From Verminephrobacter eiseniae EF01-2 (GTDB lineage: Bacteria > Pseudomonadota > Gammaproteobacteria > Burkholderiales > Burkholderiaceae_C), in NCBI RefSeq assembly GCF_000015565.1, contig NC_008786.1, forward strand, positions 2,294,001 to 2,358,000: 64,000 nt of DNA, given 5' to 3'. Every line of letters starts with the position of its first letter. The first letter of the stretch is position 1. Below the pieces are notes generated by a model, which had not been told where the DNA came from, did not search any database, and saw only the letters and a list, made by a program, of their open reading frames with translations. Made by a program: the position numbers and the translations under genes. Below are positions 1 to 8,661 of the stretch, one piece after another.

Positions 1-1371
1 CTGACGCACCCGTGGTGGGAGCGCCCCTATGTCGGCGCGGGCGTGCTGCTGTACGACCTGTTCGGCCTCAAGGGCGGGGCCATGCCGCGCCAGCGTCATT
101 TCAGCCGCAAGGGGCTCAAGGCATGCATCGCCTCGATCGACGCGCAGCGCGTGGTCGGCGGCATACAGTATTACGACGCGCTGATGGACGATGCGCGCCA
201 CACCTTGGCCGTGGTGCGCAGCGCCGCAGGCCATGGCGTCAAGGTCGTGACGCGCGCGCCGGTGGTCGAATTCATCAAGGACGGCGCCCAGGTGGCCGGC
301 GTCGTGCTGCGCGACACCTGGAGCGGCAGCCAGCACCGCATCGGCGCGCGCGCGGTGATCAACGCCACCGGCATCTGGGCCGACGAAGTGCAACAGCTCG
401 CCGGCGCCAACAGCTTCAGCGTGCAGCCGGCCAAGGGCGTGCATCTGCTGCTGCGGCCCGAAGCGCTGCAGTCGGACAGCGGCATCCTGGCGCGCGCCAC
501 CGACTCGGTGATCATCGCCCGGCGCTGGTACGGCTACTGGCTGGTGGGCACCACCGACTCGCTGTGGAGCGGCGGCAAAGCGCAGCCGGTGGCCGAAGCC
601 GCCGATGTCGATTACCTGCTGGACAACCTGAACCGCTACCTGGCGCGCAAGGTCGGCCGCGCCGACGTGCTCGGCGTCTACGCCGGCCTGCGGCCGCTGC
701 TCAAGCCGGTGGGCGACAACGCCGACAGCACCAGCGCGCTGTCGCGCGACCACGCGGTGATCGCCGGCCCGCCGGGGCTGACCACCATCGTCGGCGGCAA
801 ATACACCACCTACCGCCGCATGGCCCGCGACGCAGTCGATGCCGCAGTGCGGCCGCTGGGCGTCAGCCGGCCCTCGGGCACCGCCACCTTGCCGCTGGTG
901 GGCGCCGGGCAATGGGCCGCCGTGCGCGACAGCGGCGCGGCGCTGGCGCAGCGCCTGCGCATCACGCCCGCCGCTGCCGGGCTGCTGCTGCAACGCCACG
1001 GCGACCGCGTGCGCGACCTGCTGGCGCTGACCGAAGCGCAGCCCGAGCTGGCGCGCGCGCTGCCGGGCGCCGCGCAGTACCTGGCCGCCGAACTGGTCTA
1101 TGCGGTGCAGGCCGAAGGCGCGCAGACATTGATCGACGTGCTGGTGCGGCGCACCCACCTGTCGATCGAACTGGCCGACGGCGCGCTGGCCCTGGCGCCG
1201 TTCGTCGCCGAACTGATCGCGCCGCATCTGGGCTGGTCGGCGCAGCGCGAGCAGGCCGAGTTGCATGCGTATGAGCGGCTGATCCAGCGCGAGCGCGCCG
1301 CGTTGCAGGCCCTGCACAGCCAGCCACCGACCCCGGCAGCGCCCGCTGCCGGAACACCCGCCACCCGCTGA
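1..1371 (+). CDS. GlpD-family FAD-dependent (polyol/glycerol) phosphate dehydrogenase, 5' partial
   Basis: The reading frame is open from base 1, so the N-terminal FAD-binding Rossmann segment lies outside the window. The visible part begins LTHPWWERPYVGAG, typical of the glycerol-3-phosphate dehydrogenase (GlpD/EryB) family. It continues through the substrate/FAD domain (VINATGIWADEV, then IVGGKYTTYRRMA) into the helical C-terminal domain. Family members oxidise glycerol-3-phosphate or a polyol phosphate such as erythritol phosphate at the membrane, passing electrons to quinone. It is followed after 18 bp by a class II aldolase and then a FGGY kinase, so a polyol phosphate made by that kinase is a more likely substrate than glycerol-3-phosphate. 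That is inference; ordinary GlpD is the alternative. Confidence 0.85.
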   Translation: MTHPWWERPYVGAGVLLYDLFGLKGGAMPRQRHFSRKGLKACIASIDAQRVVGGIQYYDALMDDARHTLAVVRSAAGHGVKVVTRAPVVEFIKDGAQVAGVVLRDTWSGSQHRIGARAVINATGIWADEVQQLAGANSFSVQPAKGVHLLLRPEALQSDSGILARATDSVIIARRWYGYWLVGTTDSLWSGGKAQPVAEAADVDYLLDNLNRYLARKVGRADVLGVYAGLRPLLKPVGDNADSTSALSRDHAVIAGPPGLTTIVGGKYTTYRRMARDAVDAAVRPLGVSRPSGTATLPLVGAGQWAAVRDSGAALAQRLRITPAAAGLLLQRHGDRVRDLLALTEAQPELARALPGAAQYLAAELVYAVQAEGAQTLIDVLVRRTHLSIELADGALALAPFVAELIAPHLGWSAQREQAELHAYERLIQRERAALQALHSQPPTPAAPAAGTPATR

Positions 1372-1389
1372 ACCACAGGACATATATCC

Positions 1390-2100
1390 ATGACATCCAT
1401 GACATCCACGCCACCCACGTCATCTACCGACGAGAACCGGCTGCGCGCCGCCATCGTGCAGCACTGCCAGCGGCTGTCTGGCGCCGGCTTGTCCGCCGGC
1501 ACGTCGGGCAATATCAGCGCGCGCTGCGCGCAAGGCGCCAGCGCCGGCCTGCTGATCAGCCCGAGCGGCGTGGACTATGCCGATCTGCGCCCCGAGTCGC
1601 TGGTCTGGATGGACCTGGACGGGCGCTGGAGCGGGCCGCTCAAGCCCAGTTCGGAATGGCGCTTTCACCGCGACATCTACGTCGCCCGGCCCGAGGCCGG
1701 CGCCATCGTCCATGCCCACCCGACACATGCCACCGCGCTGGCCGTGCAGCGCCTGGCGATACCGGCCTTTCACTACATGGTGGCCGCCGCCGGCGGGCAT
1801 GACATCCGCTGCGCGCGCTATGCCACCTACGGCACCGAGGAGTTGTCGCAGCACGCGCTGGCCGCGCTCGAAGGCCGCCGCGCCTGCCTGCTGGCCAACC
1901 ACGGGATGATCGCCTTCGGCGCCGACCTGCGGCGCGCATTCGCGCTGGCCATCGAGGTCGAGACGCTGGCGCACCAATATCTGCTGGCGCGCGCCACCGG
2001 CACGCCGGTGATCCTGGAGGCGCAGGAAATGGACCGGGTGCTGGAAAAGTTCAAGTCCTACGGCGTCAACGCCCAAACTGCCCCCTCAGCCGCCGCGTGA
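1390..2100 (+). CDS. class II aldolase/adducin family protein (fuculose-phosphate aldolase-like)
   Basis: A 236-residue protein of the zinc-dependent class II aldolase/adducin fold. The substrate/phosphate loop TSGNIS lies at 38-43, SPSG at 57-60, the catalytic-type Glu in SSEW at about 89, HAH at 108-110 and NHG at 170-172, which together give the three metal histidines. Family members cleave a ketose-1-phosphate to DHAP plus an aldehyde, or epimerise a pentulose-5-phosphate. Its start follows the dehydrogenase by 18 bp, and its TGA overlaps the GTG of the kinase, so the genes are translationally coupled. In a kinase-dehydrogenase-aldolase order it would act last and split a ketose phosphate. 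The exact sugar cannot be read from the sequence. Confidence 0.85.
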   Translation: MTSMTSTPPTSSTDENRLRAAIVQHCQRLSGAGLSAGTSGNISARCAQGASAGLLISPSGVDYADLRPESLVWMDLDGRWSGPLKPSSEWRFHRDIYVARPEAGAIVHAHPTHATALAVQRLAIPAFHYMVAAAGGHDIRCARYATYGTEELSQHALAALEGRRACLLANHGMIAFGADLRRAFALAIEVETLAHQYLLARATGTPVILEAQEMDRVLEKFKSYGVNAQTAPSAAA

Positions 2101-3584
2101 ACCACCGCGTCGACCGCCCCGTGAACCAGCCCGCCGGTCACCCCGTGAACCCCGTGACCGATCCCGTGAACGCCCCCGTGGCCGATCCCGTGGCCGACAC
2201 CGGCGCAGCGCTGTTCGTCGGCATCGACATCGGCACCTCGGGCGTGCGCGCAGTGGCCATCGACGCCGCCGGCAGGCAGCAGGGCCAGGGCAGCGCGCCG
2301 CTGGAGCCGCCGCGCTCGGACGGCGCAGCGCGGCGGCAATCGCCCGCGCTGTGGTGGACGGCGGTGCACACGGCGCTGGCCGCCTTGTTCGCGCAAGTCG
2401 CTGCGCGCCGCGTGCAAGCGCTGGCGGTGGATGGCACCTCGGGCACGCTGCTGGCCACCGATGCCGGCGGCCAACCGGTTTCCGACGGCTGGATGTACCA
2501 CGACGCCAGTTGCGCCGACGAAGCCCGGCTGCTGCAACGCCATGCGCCGGCCGAATCGGCCGCGCAGGGCGGCAGTTCCCCGCTGGCGCGCATGCTGCGG
2601 TTGCAGCACCTCCATCCCCGGGCTGCGCGGGTGCTGCACCAGGCCGACTGGATCGCCGGCCGGCTGGCCGGCCGCTTCGGCGCCAGCGACACGCACAACG
2701 CGCTGAAACTCGGCTTCGATCCGGTCAGCGAAACCTGGCCCGACTGGATGGACGCGCTCGGCGTGCGCCGCGACTGGCTGCCGCGCGTGCAGCGCCCGGG
2801 CACGCCGATAGGCCCAGTGGCGCCGCAACTGGCCGCCGCTTTCGGCCTGCCGCCGCAGGCGTGCATCGTCGCCGGCACCACCGACGGCGTGGCCGCCTTT
2901 TTGGCCACCGGCGCGCAGCACCCGGGCGACGCCGTCACCTCGCTCGGCACCACGCTGGTGGTCAAGGTGCTGAGCAGCGCGCCGGTCTTTGCGCCGGCCT
3001 ACGGCATCTACAGCCACCGCCTGGGCGACCTGTGGCTCGCCGGCGGCGCCTCCAACAGCGGCGGCGGCGCATTGCTGCGGCATTTCAGCGCCGAGCAGAT
3101 GGCGCAGCTGACCCCCCGGCTGCGGCCCGACGAACCCACCGGCCTGGGCTACTACCCGTTGCCCGCGCCCGGCGAAAGGTTTCCGGTGCACGACCCGCAC
3201 TGGCCTTCGCGCACCACACCGCGCCCGGCGGACGACGCGGTGTTTTTCCAGGCGCTGCTCGAAGGCGTGGCCGATGTCGAACGCATGGCTTTCGAGCGCA
3301 TCGCCGAACTGGGCGCACCGTACCCGCAGCGGCTGTTCACGGTCGGCGGCGGCGCTGGCAACAGCGCCTGGAGCCGCCTGCGCGCGCGCAGGCTCGGTTG
3401 CGCCATGGCCACGCCGGCGCATGAACAAGCGGCCTGCGGCGCGGCGCGGCTGGCGCGTGAGGCCATGGCGCGGCGCGCGTGTGGGCAGGCCGAGCCGCCG
3501 GCGCAGTCGGCGCGTGGAGATGAAGATCGGGCGCGGCGGGCGCGCGACGATGCGGCGCCGGCGCGCCGGGGAGCGCCGGCATGA
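2097..3584 (+). CDS. FGGY-family carbohydrate kinase
   Basis: A 495-residue FGGY kinase that would phosphorylate a sugar or polyol with ATP. The N-terminal phosphate motif is VGIDIGTSGVRA at about 40-52. Later come AGTTDG and SLGTT in the first half and the adenosine motif TVGGGAGNSAW near 415. The GTG start at 2097 overlaps the aldolase stop. The first 37 residues before the fold are an odd Pro/Val/Asp-rich stretch encoded by a 12-bp tandem repeat holding several in-frame GTG codons, so the true start could be downstream. The C-terminus is Arg/Ala-rich and overlaps the next gene by 4 bp. By context the substrate is a polyol or ketose whose phosphate goes to the upstream dehydrogenase and aldolase; identity is unknown. 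Confidence 0.85.
   Translation: MNHRVDRPVNQPAGHPVNPVTDPVNAPVADPVADTGAALFVGIDIGTSGVRAVAIDAAGRQQGQGSAPLEPPRSDGAARRQSPALWWTAVHTALAALFAQVAARRVQALAVDGTSGTLLATDAGGQPVSDGWMYHDASCADEARLLQRHAPAESAAQGGSSPLARMLRLQHLHPRAARVLHQADWIAGRLAGRFGASDTHNALKLGFDPVSETWPDWMDALGVRRDWLPRVQRPGTPIGPVAPQLAAAFGLPPQACIVAGTTDGVAAFLATGAQHPGDAVTSLGTTLVVKVLSSAPVFAPAYGIYSHRLGDLWLAGGASNSGGGALLRHFSAEQMAQLTPRLRPDEPTGLGYYPLPAPGERFPVHDPHWPSRTTPRPADDAVFFQALLEGVADVERMAFERIAELGAPYPQRLFTVGGGAGNSAWSRLRARRLGCAMATPAHEQAACGAARLAREAMARRACGQAEPPAQSARGDEDRARRARDDAAPARRGAPA
2141..2198 (+). repeat. 12-bp in-frame tandem repeat at the kinase N-terminus
   Basis: Four 12-bp units of the form CCCGTGRMCGMY run from 2151 to 2198, preceded by a partial unit at 2141. 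They encode a PV(T/N/A)(D/A)-type tetrapeptide repeat and bring several in-frame GTG codons, each a possible start for the kinase. The repeat lies before the conserved kinase fold, so changes in copy number should be tolerated. Confidence 0.75.
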
Positions 3585-4459
3585 CGCGCTGGGCCGCAGG
3601 CTTGGCGGAACTGGCCCCGCATTTCGACGGCTTCGTGCTCGACCAGTTCGGCGTGCTCCATGACGGCCAGGCGCCATACCCCGGCGTTGCCGACGCGCTG
3701 CGCCAACTGCGCGCCCATGCCAAGCGCGTGCTGGTGCTGAGCAACTCCGGCAAGCGCGCCGCGTACAACCGCCAGCGGCTGGCAGGCTTTGGCATCACGC
3801 CCGGGCTGTACGACGACCTCATCAGTTCCGGCGAACTATGCCGGCAGATGCTCGCGCGCCGCGACCGCGCGCCCTGGGCCACGCTGGGCCGGCGCGTGCT
3901 GCTGCTCGACCCCGGGCAGGACCGGCCGCTGATCGACGCGCTGGCGCTCGATGCCGTCGATAGCGTCGAGCAGGCCGACTTCATCCTGCTGGCCAGCCTG
4001 GCCGACGGCATGCAGCCGGCCAGCCTGCAAGCGCTGCTCGACGCGGCCGCAGCGCGCCGCCTGCCGCTGGTCTGCGCCAACCCCGACCGGCAGCGCCTGA
4101 CGCTGCATGGCATAGCCCCCGGCAGTGGCAGCGTGGCCGCGCATTACGAACAAATGGGCGGCATGGTGGTCTGGGTGGGCAAGCCGTATCCGCTGATTTA
4201 CGCCGCCTGCCGCGAGCGGCTGGCCGGTCTCGGCGCCGAGCGCATCTGCGCGCTCGGCGACTCGATCGAGCATGACCTGCTCGGCGGCAGCCGCGCCGGG
4301 CTGGCCACCTGCTTTGTCGCCGGCGGCCTGCATGCGCAGGACTTCGAGCGCGCCGGCGCCGCGAACCGCGCTGCCGAACTGCAACGCCTGCTCGCGCTGC
4401 CCGCTGCCCATGGCGCGCCCGCGCCGGCCTGGGCGCTGCCGCGCCTGCAATGGAGCTAG
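3581..4459 (+). CDS. HAD-superfamily class IIA hydrolase (sugar-phosphatase type)
   Basis: 292 residues with HAD-IIA landmarks. The nucleophile motif DQFGVLHDG has Asp at 21 in place of the usual DxDGT. Motif II is SNSGKR at 54-59, the Lys of GKPYP is at 201, and the acidic motif GDSIEHD starts at 226. This matches the uncharacterised TIGR01459-like HAD-IIA group, expected to dephosphorylate a small phosphorylated metabolite in the cytoplasm. It overlaps the FGGY kinase by 4 bp and ends the operon. Its TAG stop is the CTAG target of the mobile repeat that begins at 4457, so the original C-terminus may have been longer; the last about 20 residues are low in complexity. The substrate is unknown. 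Confidence 0.85.
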   Translation: MTRWAAGLAELAPHFDGFVLDQFGVLHDGQAPYPGVADALRQLRAHAKRVLVLSNSGKRAAYNRQRLAGFGITPGLYDDLISSGELCRQMLARRDRAPWATLGRRVLLLDPGQDRPLIDALALDAVDSVEQADFILLASLADGMQPASLQALLDAAAARRLPLVCANPDRQRLTLHGIAPGSGSVAAHYEQMGGMVVWVGKPYPLIYAACRERLAGLGAERICALGDSIEHDLLGGSRAGLATCFVAGGLHAQDFERAGAANRAAELQRLLALPAAHGAPAPAWALPRLQWS

Positions 4460-4621
4460 TGTCGCGTCACCGATCAGATGTCGTAGGCTGCGCGCAGCCA
4501 TCGGAGCGCAGCGCAAGGCGCATCGCGCAGCCCATACCGAGCTGTATTGGCAAGCGATGCAACGCCGCGATGCGCTTCGATGGCCAGCGCGGACCGACAG
4601 ATGATCGGTGACGCGACACTA
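4457..4621 (+). mobile_element. 165-bp MITE-like repeat, family 1, copy 1
   Basis: The first of seven copies. It is bounded by inverted termini TAGTGTCGCGTCACCGATCA and the complement ending in CGCGACACTA, and carries no open frame of its own. The TA at each end fits a TA target duplication as in IS630/Tc1-mariner elements. It sits at the 3' end of the HAD gene and supplies that gene's TAG stop. The body contains GC-rich inverted repeats such as GGCTGCGCGCAGCC. The stretch 4622-4739 after it holds no gene that I can recognise. Confidence 0.85.
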
Positions 4622-4739
4622 GTGGTAGTCAAGCCCATGGGCGGCTACAACGCATTGCGGGGGCAACTGCCGTTGCGAACATCCGGCTGCAAGCACCACT
4701 TCTTCCCCCAAGCGCACGCCGGCGAGGACGCATCCAGGC

Positions 4740-6257
4740 TCAGTGCTCTTCCTGGGCAGGGCCTCCTTCATGGGACGCAAAGGCCTGCGCGACGATGGCC
4801 TCGATCCGGCTCAGCTCCTTTGCGGAGAGGACATAGGCCACTTCTTTGGCCGTCTTGCGCTGCTCCGGCATTCTGTTGTTGTTCCGGTGGATCCATTGGA
4901 TCAGCAGATTGATCGTCCGGTTCGGCAGGTCGAACTGCTTGTCGATACGCTCATAGGCCAGATCGTAGGCCTGAAGGTACTGCGCCTCATCGACAAGGGA
5001 CTGCTGCAATGCGACACGCGCGCATCGGGTCACGAAGGCCGCGGCATGGGCCCCCGACCAGTGGGCATAGACCATCGGCGTAGAGCGGAAGTCGAAGACG
5101 AAGTCTCCGTCGCCGATGAACTGCACGTCCCACAGCGCACGCGCCGGTGTGCTGAAGCGCTCCAACGCAGCCAGGTACCTCCGCTCCTCTTGCTTCATGG
5201 CCACCGACAGCGGCAGGATGGCCGGGCTGCCCTTCACGTCCGGCAGCGCCCCCTTCATGTGCAGGCAGTGGTGCGCCAGCAGCCGCGAGAGCCGGCCATT
5301 GCCGTCCATGAAGGGGTGGACGAAGACGAAGCCGAAACTCACCAGCGCCGCCTTGATCAGCGGAGGAACGTCGTCCTTGGCGTTCGCCATGCGCATCAGC
5401 CCGTCGATCAAGGGCAGCATGTGCTCCGGCGAAGGTGGAACATAGCGGACGGCCAACGCGCCGCGCCCGCCACGCTGCAGCCAGTTCTGGGTACCGCGCA
5501 AGCCCCTCTCTGCCCGCAGAGGCGAGCTGATGACGGCGTTCTGCAGTCCGACCAGGTAGCCTTCCGTCAGCGGCGCGCGGTCGCGAAGATGCGCCATCGC
5601 CTGCAGAAACGCCTTTTCCTTCTCCGGGCTCGGCACTTCGTTCTCTATGGCATAGGAGTCGCGGGTCTCGCTGAGGTAGGCCCAGTCCATCACCCGGTCC
5701 ATCAGCGGCTCGTTCTCCGGCGCCGTCGCCCATTCGCGCAACGAGCGCAGGATGGACTCGCCCTCCTGCTCGAGCTCGTCATCGCGCCGAACGACTGGAC
5801 AGAACTCGTAGGGCCCGATGCCGTTGAAATTGATCCGGTACTTCTGGCTGCGCTCCCAGACCTGGCCGGTGAAGTACACCTTCGAATCGAAGAAGTCGAC
5901 ATAGTTGCCCGCAGGCCCCGCCAGCGGCAGATCCAGTTCGACGCCATGGACCTTTTCCCATAGGTAGGCCGCGCGGCGCACGTAGGCGCCCGCCGGCGCG
6001 TCGACGATGGCGTCGACGATGTCCTGGGCCGGCAGCAGCCGCAGCGCCTCATGCAGGATTGCCAATTTCACCGACTCGTGCTTCAGCGCGAAGAGCAGGT
6101 GCGGGAGAATGGAGTCGGTGGCGGGCGCGATCGCCTTGGGTATCGCGATCAGGTCGGCCATCTCCTCCACACGGGTCACTGGCTTGATCCGGGCGGGCTT
6201 GTCCAGTTCCGGCATGCGCAACGGGATCTTTGACAGCAAGAATTCGTACCCGACCAT
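4740..6257 (-). CDS. fic: Fic/DOC family protein (AMP-transferase type, self-inhibited)
   Basis: A 505-residue Fic-domain protein. The catalytic loop HPFMDGNGR (314-322) has the complete HPFxxGNGR motif used to transfer AMP, or another nucleotide moiety, onto a target hydroxyl. About 110 residues upstream, SYAIEN (201-206) fits the inhibitory helix motif (S/T)xxxE(G/N), so this is the class with an N-terminal autoinhibitory helix rather than a separate antitoxin. The C-terminal region resembles the winged-helix tail of many stand-alone Fic proteins. It is a single gene on the minus strand, bracketed by two copies of the 165-bp mobile repeat in the same orientation, which suggests acquisition or mobility. 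The target protein is unknown. Confidence 0.9.
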   Translation of the reverse strand: MVGYEFLLSKIPLRMPELDKPARIKPVTRVEEMADLIAIPKAIAPATDSILPHLLFALKHESVKLAILHEALRLLPAQDIVDAIVDAPAGAYVRRAAYLWEKVHGVELDLPLAGPAGNYVDFFDSKVYFTGQVWERSQKYRINFNGIGPYEFCPVVRRDDELEQEGESILRSLREWATAPENEPLMDRVMDWAYLSETRDSYAIENEVPSPEKEKAFLQAMAHLRDRAPLTEGYLVGLQNAVISSPLRAERGLRGTQNWLQRGGRGALAVRYVPPSPEHMLPLIDGLMRMANAKDDVPPLIKAALVSFGFVFVHPFMDGNGRLSRLLAHHCLHMKGALPDVKGSPAILPLSVAMKQEERRYLAALERFSTPARALWDVQFIGDGDFVFDFRSTPMVYAHWSGAHAAAFVTRCARVALQQSLVDEAQYLQAYDLAYERIDKQFDLPNRTINLLIQWIHRNNNRMPEQRKTAKEVAYVLSAKELSRIEAIVAQAFASHEGGPAQEEH

Positions 6258-6384
6258 CGATCACCTCGAAAAATCTGTAGGGAGCCATGTTTTTTTTGTA
6301 TTTTAGGCTTTCCGAAGAGGATTTTTTATATGTCGTCGTTCACTGGCACCAGCAGCGGACGTCCCCGGCGGGAGATGCGACTTC
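6258..6384. promoter_or_regulatory. AT-rich upstream region of the Fic gene
   Basis: Short gene-free stretch upstream of the minus-strand Fic start. It is distinctly AT-richer than its surroundings (for example around 6288-6335) and most likely holds the Fic promoter. I could not assign clear -35 and -10 boxes. Confidence 0.35.
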
Positions 6385-6549
6385 TAGTGTCGTGTCACCG
6401 ATCAGATGTCGCAGGCTGCGCGCAGCCATCGGAGCGCAGCGCAAGGCGCATCGCGCAGCCCATACCGAGCTGTATTGGCCAGCGATGCAACGCCGCGATG
6501 CGCTTCGATGGCCAGCGCAGACCGACAGATGATCGGTGACGCGACACTA
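6385..6549 (+). mobile_element. 165-bp MITE-like repeat, family 1, copy 2
   Basis: Same orientation and near-identical sequence to the copy at 4457, with TA at both ends. With that copy it brackets the Fic gene. It sits between the Fic promoter region and the 3' end of the sugar permease gene. The remaining bases up to 6594 show nothing recognisable. Confidence 0.85.
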
Positions 6550-6594
6550 CGCTGGGGTAATGGGTTTCAATCATGCGAAGAGAGATGAAGTCGT

Positions 6595-7638
6595 TCAGTG
6601 CACTGCGGCCCCGCGCCGCGTCAGCTTGGCCTGCAGCACCACCACGGCCAGCAGAAACGCCCCGCGCACGATGGTCTGCCAGTAAGAACCCAGCGTCAGG
6701 TGCGGCCCGTCGGTGTAGCCGTTTTCGAAATTGATCATGTTCAGGATCACGGCCAGTAGCAGTACGCCGGTGAGAGTGTTGAGGATCGAACCTTCGCCGC
6801 CGGTGAGCAGCGTGCCGCCGACGACCACTGCTGCAATGGCAATCAACTCCCAGCCCGCGCCTTCGGTCGGGGAACCCGAGGTTTGCGCGGCCAACAGGAC
6901 GCCGGCCAAGCCGGCCAAGGCACCCGACAGTGCGTAGACCGAGACCTTGATCCGCTCTACCGGCAAGCCCATCAGACGCGCGGCTTCCTCGTTGCCACCG
7001 ACCGCCAGCACACCGCGGCCGAACCGCGAAAAACGCAAGGCCAACGCGCCCAGAGCGAAGGCCAGACCGGCAATCCACACGGGCACTGGCACACCCAGCA
7101 GCACGCCGTCTGCCAACTGGTCAAAGCCGGTCTCATAACTGATGGCGACGGTTTCTCGATTGGAGATGGCCAAAGCCAAGCCGCGCGCCGCAATGAAGGT
7201 GCACAGCGTGACGACGAAAGGCATCAGCTTGAATCGTGCAATCGCGATGCCGTTGAACAGGCCCGCCAGCAAGCCTGCGGCCACGCCGCCCACCATCGCC
7301 GGTATGACACCGTGGTGTGACAGTTGGGCAGCGACCACGCTCGCCAGCACCGCCACCGTTCCCACCGATAGATCGATGCCGCCGCTCATGATCACAAATG
7401 CCATGCCGATGGCGATCAGGCCGAACTTGGACGTGCTGGCCGACAAGAACGCGATGTTCTGTGTCCCCAGAAATTCGTCGTAGCGAAGACCGCCGAACAG
7501 AAGGAGCAACGCCAAGGCTGCCAGCGCACCCTGCGACTGGATGCGTCGCTTCCAGACGGAGGGCTCCTGTGTCGGCCTTGCAACGGGCGACACACAGGCT
7601 CCCTCTTGTGACGTGCTGCTGGAAGACTGCAAATTCAT
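6595..7638 (-). CDS. sugar ABC transporter permease (YjfF-like)
   Basis: A 347-residue integral membrane permease of the RbsC/BPD_transp_2 family. It has the MSGGIDLSVGT motif after the second hydrophobic segment and AVGGNEEAARLMG in the cytoplasmic coupling loop. An uncleaved polar N-terminus of about 35 residues precedes the first membrane helix. It is the last gene of a minus-strand operon: binding protein, ATPase, permease, permease. Two different permeases with one ATPase is the arrangement of the E. coli galactofuranose importer YtfQRT-YjfF. The proteins probably form a heterodimeric channel. It lies 24 bp after the stop of the first permease. Confidence 0.88.
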   Translation of the reverse strand: MNLQSSSSTSQEGACVSPVARPTQEPSVWKRRIQSQGALAALALLLLFGGLRYDEFLGTQNIAFLSASTSKFGLIAIGMAFVIMSGGIDLSVGTVAVLASVVAAQLSHHGVIPAMVGGVAAGLLAGLFNGIAIARFKLMPFVVTLCTFIAARGLALAISNRETVAISYETGFDQLADGVLLGVPVPVWIAGLAFALGALALRFSRFGRGVLAVGGNEEAARLMGLPVERIKVSVYALSGALAGLAGVLLAAQTSGSPTEGAGWELIAIAAVVVGGTLLTGGEGSILNTLTGVLLLAVILNMINFENGYTDGPHLTLGSYWQTIVRGAFLLAVVVLQAKLTRRGAAVH

Positions 7639-7662
7639 CGTGAGTTCTCGATCGTCCGGCGT

Positions 7663-8661
7663 CTACTTGCCGCGCCGCTGCAGAATCACTGCCAACAGGA
7701 TGATCGTCGCCTTGGCGATCAGTGCGTACTCATCGGCCACCCCGTGAGCAAGCAGGGTGTAGTCGAGTAATTGGATGGTCAGTGCTCCCAGCAGCGTGCC
7801 GAAGATGTCGACCCTTCCGCCGGAAAGCAGCGTGCCGCCGACGGCCACCGCCGCAATGGCGTCCAGCTCGATGTTCAGACCGATCTTGGCGGGGTCGGCG
7901 GCCGAAATCATGGCTACGTTCATCAGGCCAGCCAGTCCGGCCAACGCTGCGCAGGCACCATAGGCGATCAGCTTCACGCGGGCCACCGGCACGCCGGCAA
8001 GATGCGCTGCCCGCGGATTGCCCCCCACGGCCAACAAGCGACGCGCGAACAGCGTTCGGCGCACCACCCAGGCCGTGACAGCGACCACTGCCGCCATCAC
8101 CCAAGCCTGGGTCGGCAGGCCGAGCAGATTGCTGCGCAGCCATTCCAGCCGCTCGGGCGCAAAGGTCCGCAGGTTACTGTTCGTGAGCATTTCTGCGAGG
8201 CCGCGGCCGGCGATGAATAACACCAGGGTGGCCACGATGGGTTGCACCCCGTAACGTGTGATCAGCAGACCGTTCATTCCGCCGAACGACGCCGCAGCCA
8301 GCAAAGGCAATGTAAGTGCCGCCAGCAGTGCCACGCCGGGCTGCGCGAGTGCGCCCGAGTCTTGGGTCAGCAGAACTGCGGCCAGCGTGCCCGCGAACGC
8401 CGCTACGGCGCCCACCGAGAGGTCGATACCTGCGGTGGCGATCACCAGTGCCATGCCCATCGCCACCACGACAACCTGCGCCACCTGCGAGAGATTGATG
8501 GTCAGGGTTTGCAGTGTCAGGAAGTCGCGTGTGAACAGTGCGTTGAACGCAAGCAGCGCCACCAGCGCAATCAGGGTGCGCCCACCCTTCAACCAGGCCC
8601 GGCCGCGACGCTCGGCGCCGTTCGTAGCCAGCGGGGCTGTTGCGGGTGCCGATTCAGCCAT
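7663..8661 (-). CDS. sugar ABC transporter permease (YtfT-like)
   Basis: 332 residues, RbsC-family permease. It has the ATAGIDLSVGAVAAFAG motif, the coupling loop AVGGNPRAAHLAG and many hydrophobic helices. It overlaps the ATPase gene by 8 bp (8654-8661), indicating coupled translation, and is followed by the second permease. It forms the membrane channel of the YtfQRT/YjfF-type importer together with its neighbour. Confidence 0.88.
   Translation of the reverse strand: MAESAPATAPLATNGAERRGRAWLKGGRTLIALVALLAFNALFTRDFLTLQTLTINLSQVAQVVVVAMGMALVIATAGIDLSVGAVAAFAGTLAAVLLTQDSGALAQPGVALLAALTLPLLAAASFGGMNGLLITRYGVQPIVATLVLFIAGRGLAEMLTNSNLRTFAPERLEWLRSNLLGLPTQAWVMAAVVAVTAWVVRRTLFARRLLAVGGNPRAAHLAGVPVARVKLIAYGACAALAGLAGLMNVAMISAADPAKIGLNIELDAIAAVAVGGTLLSGGRVDIFGTLLGALTIQLLDYTLLAHGVADEYALIAKATIILLAVILQRRGK

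Noticed and set aside
2058-3677. A 539-codon open frame antisense to the FGGY kinase
   Set aside because: The plus-strand kinase motifs are clear; the antisense product is Arg-rich with no domain.
4457-4621. Integron attC site or structured RNA gene
   Set aside because: The palindromic repeat lacks attC core sites, and its TA-flanked inverted ends and dispersed copies fit a MITE better.
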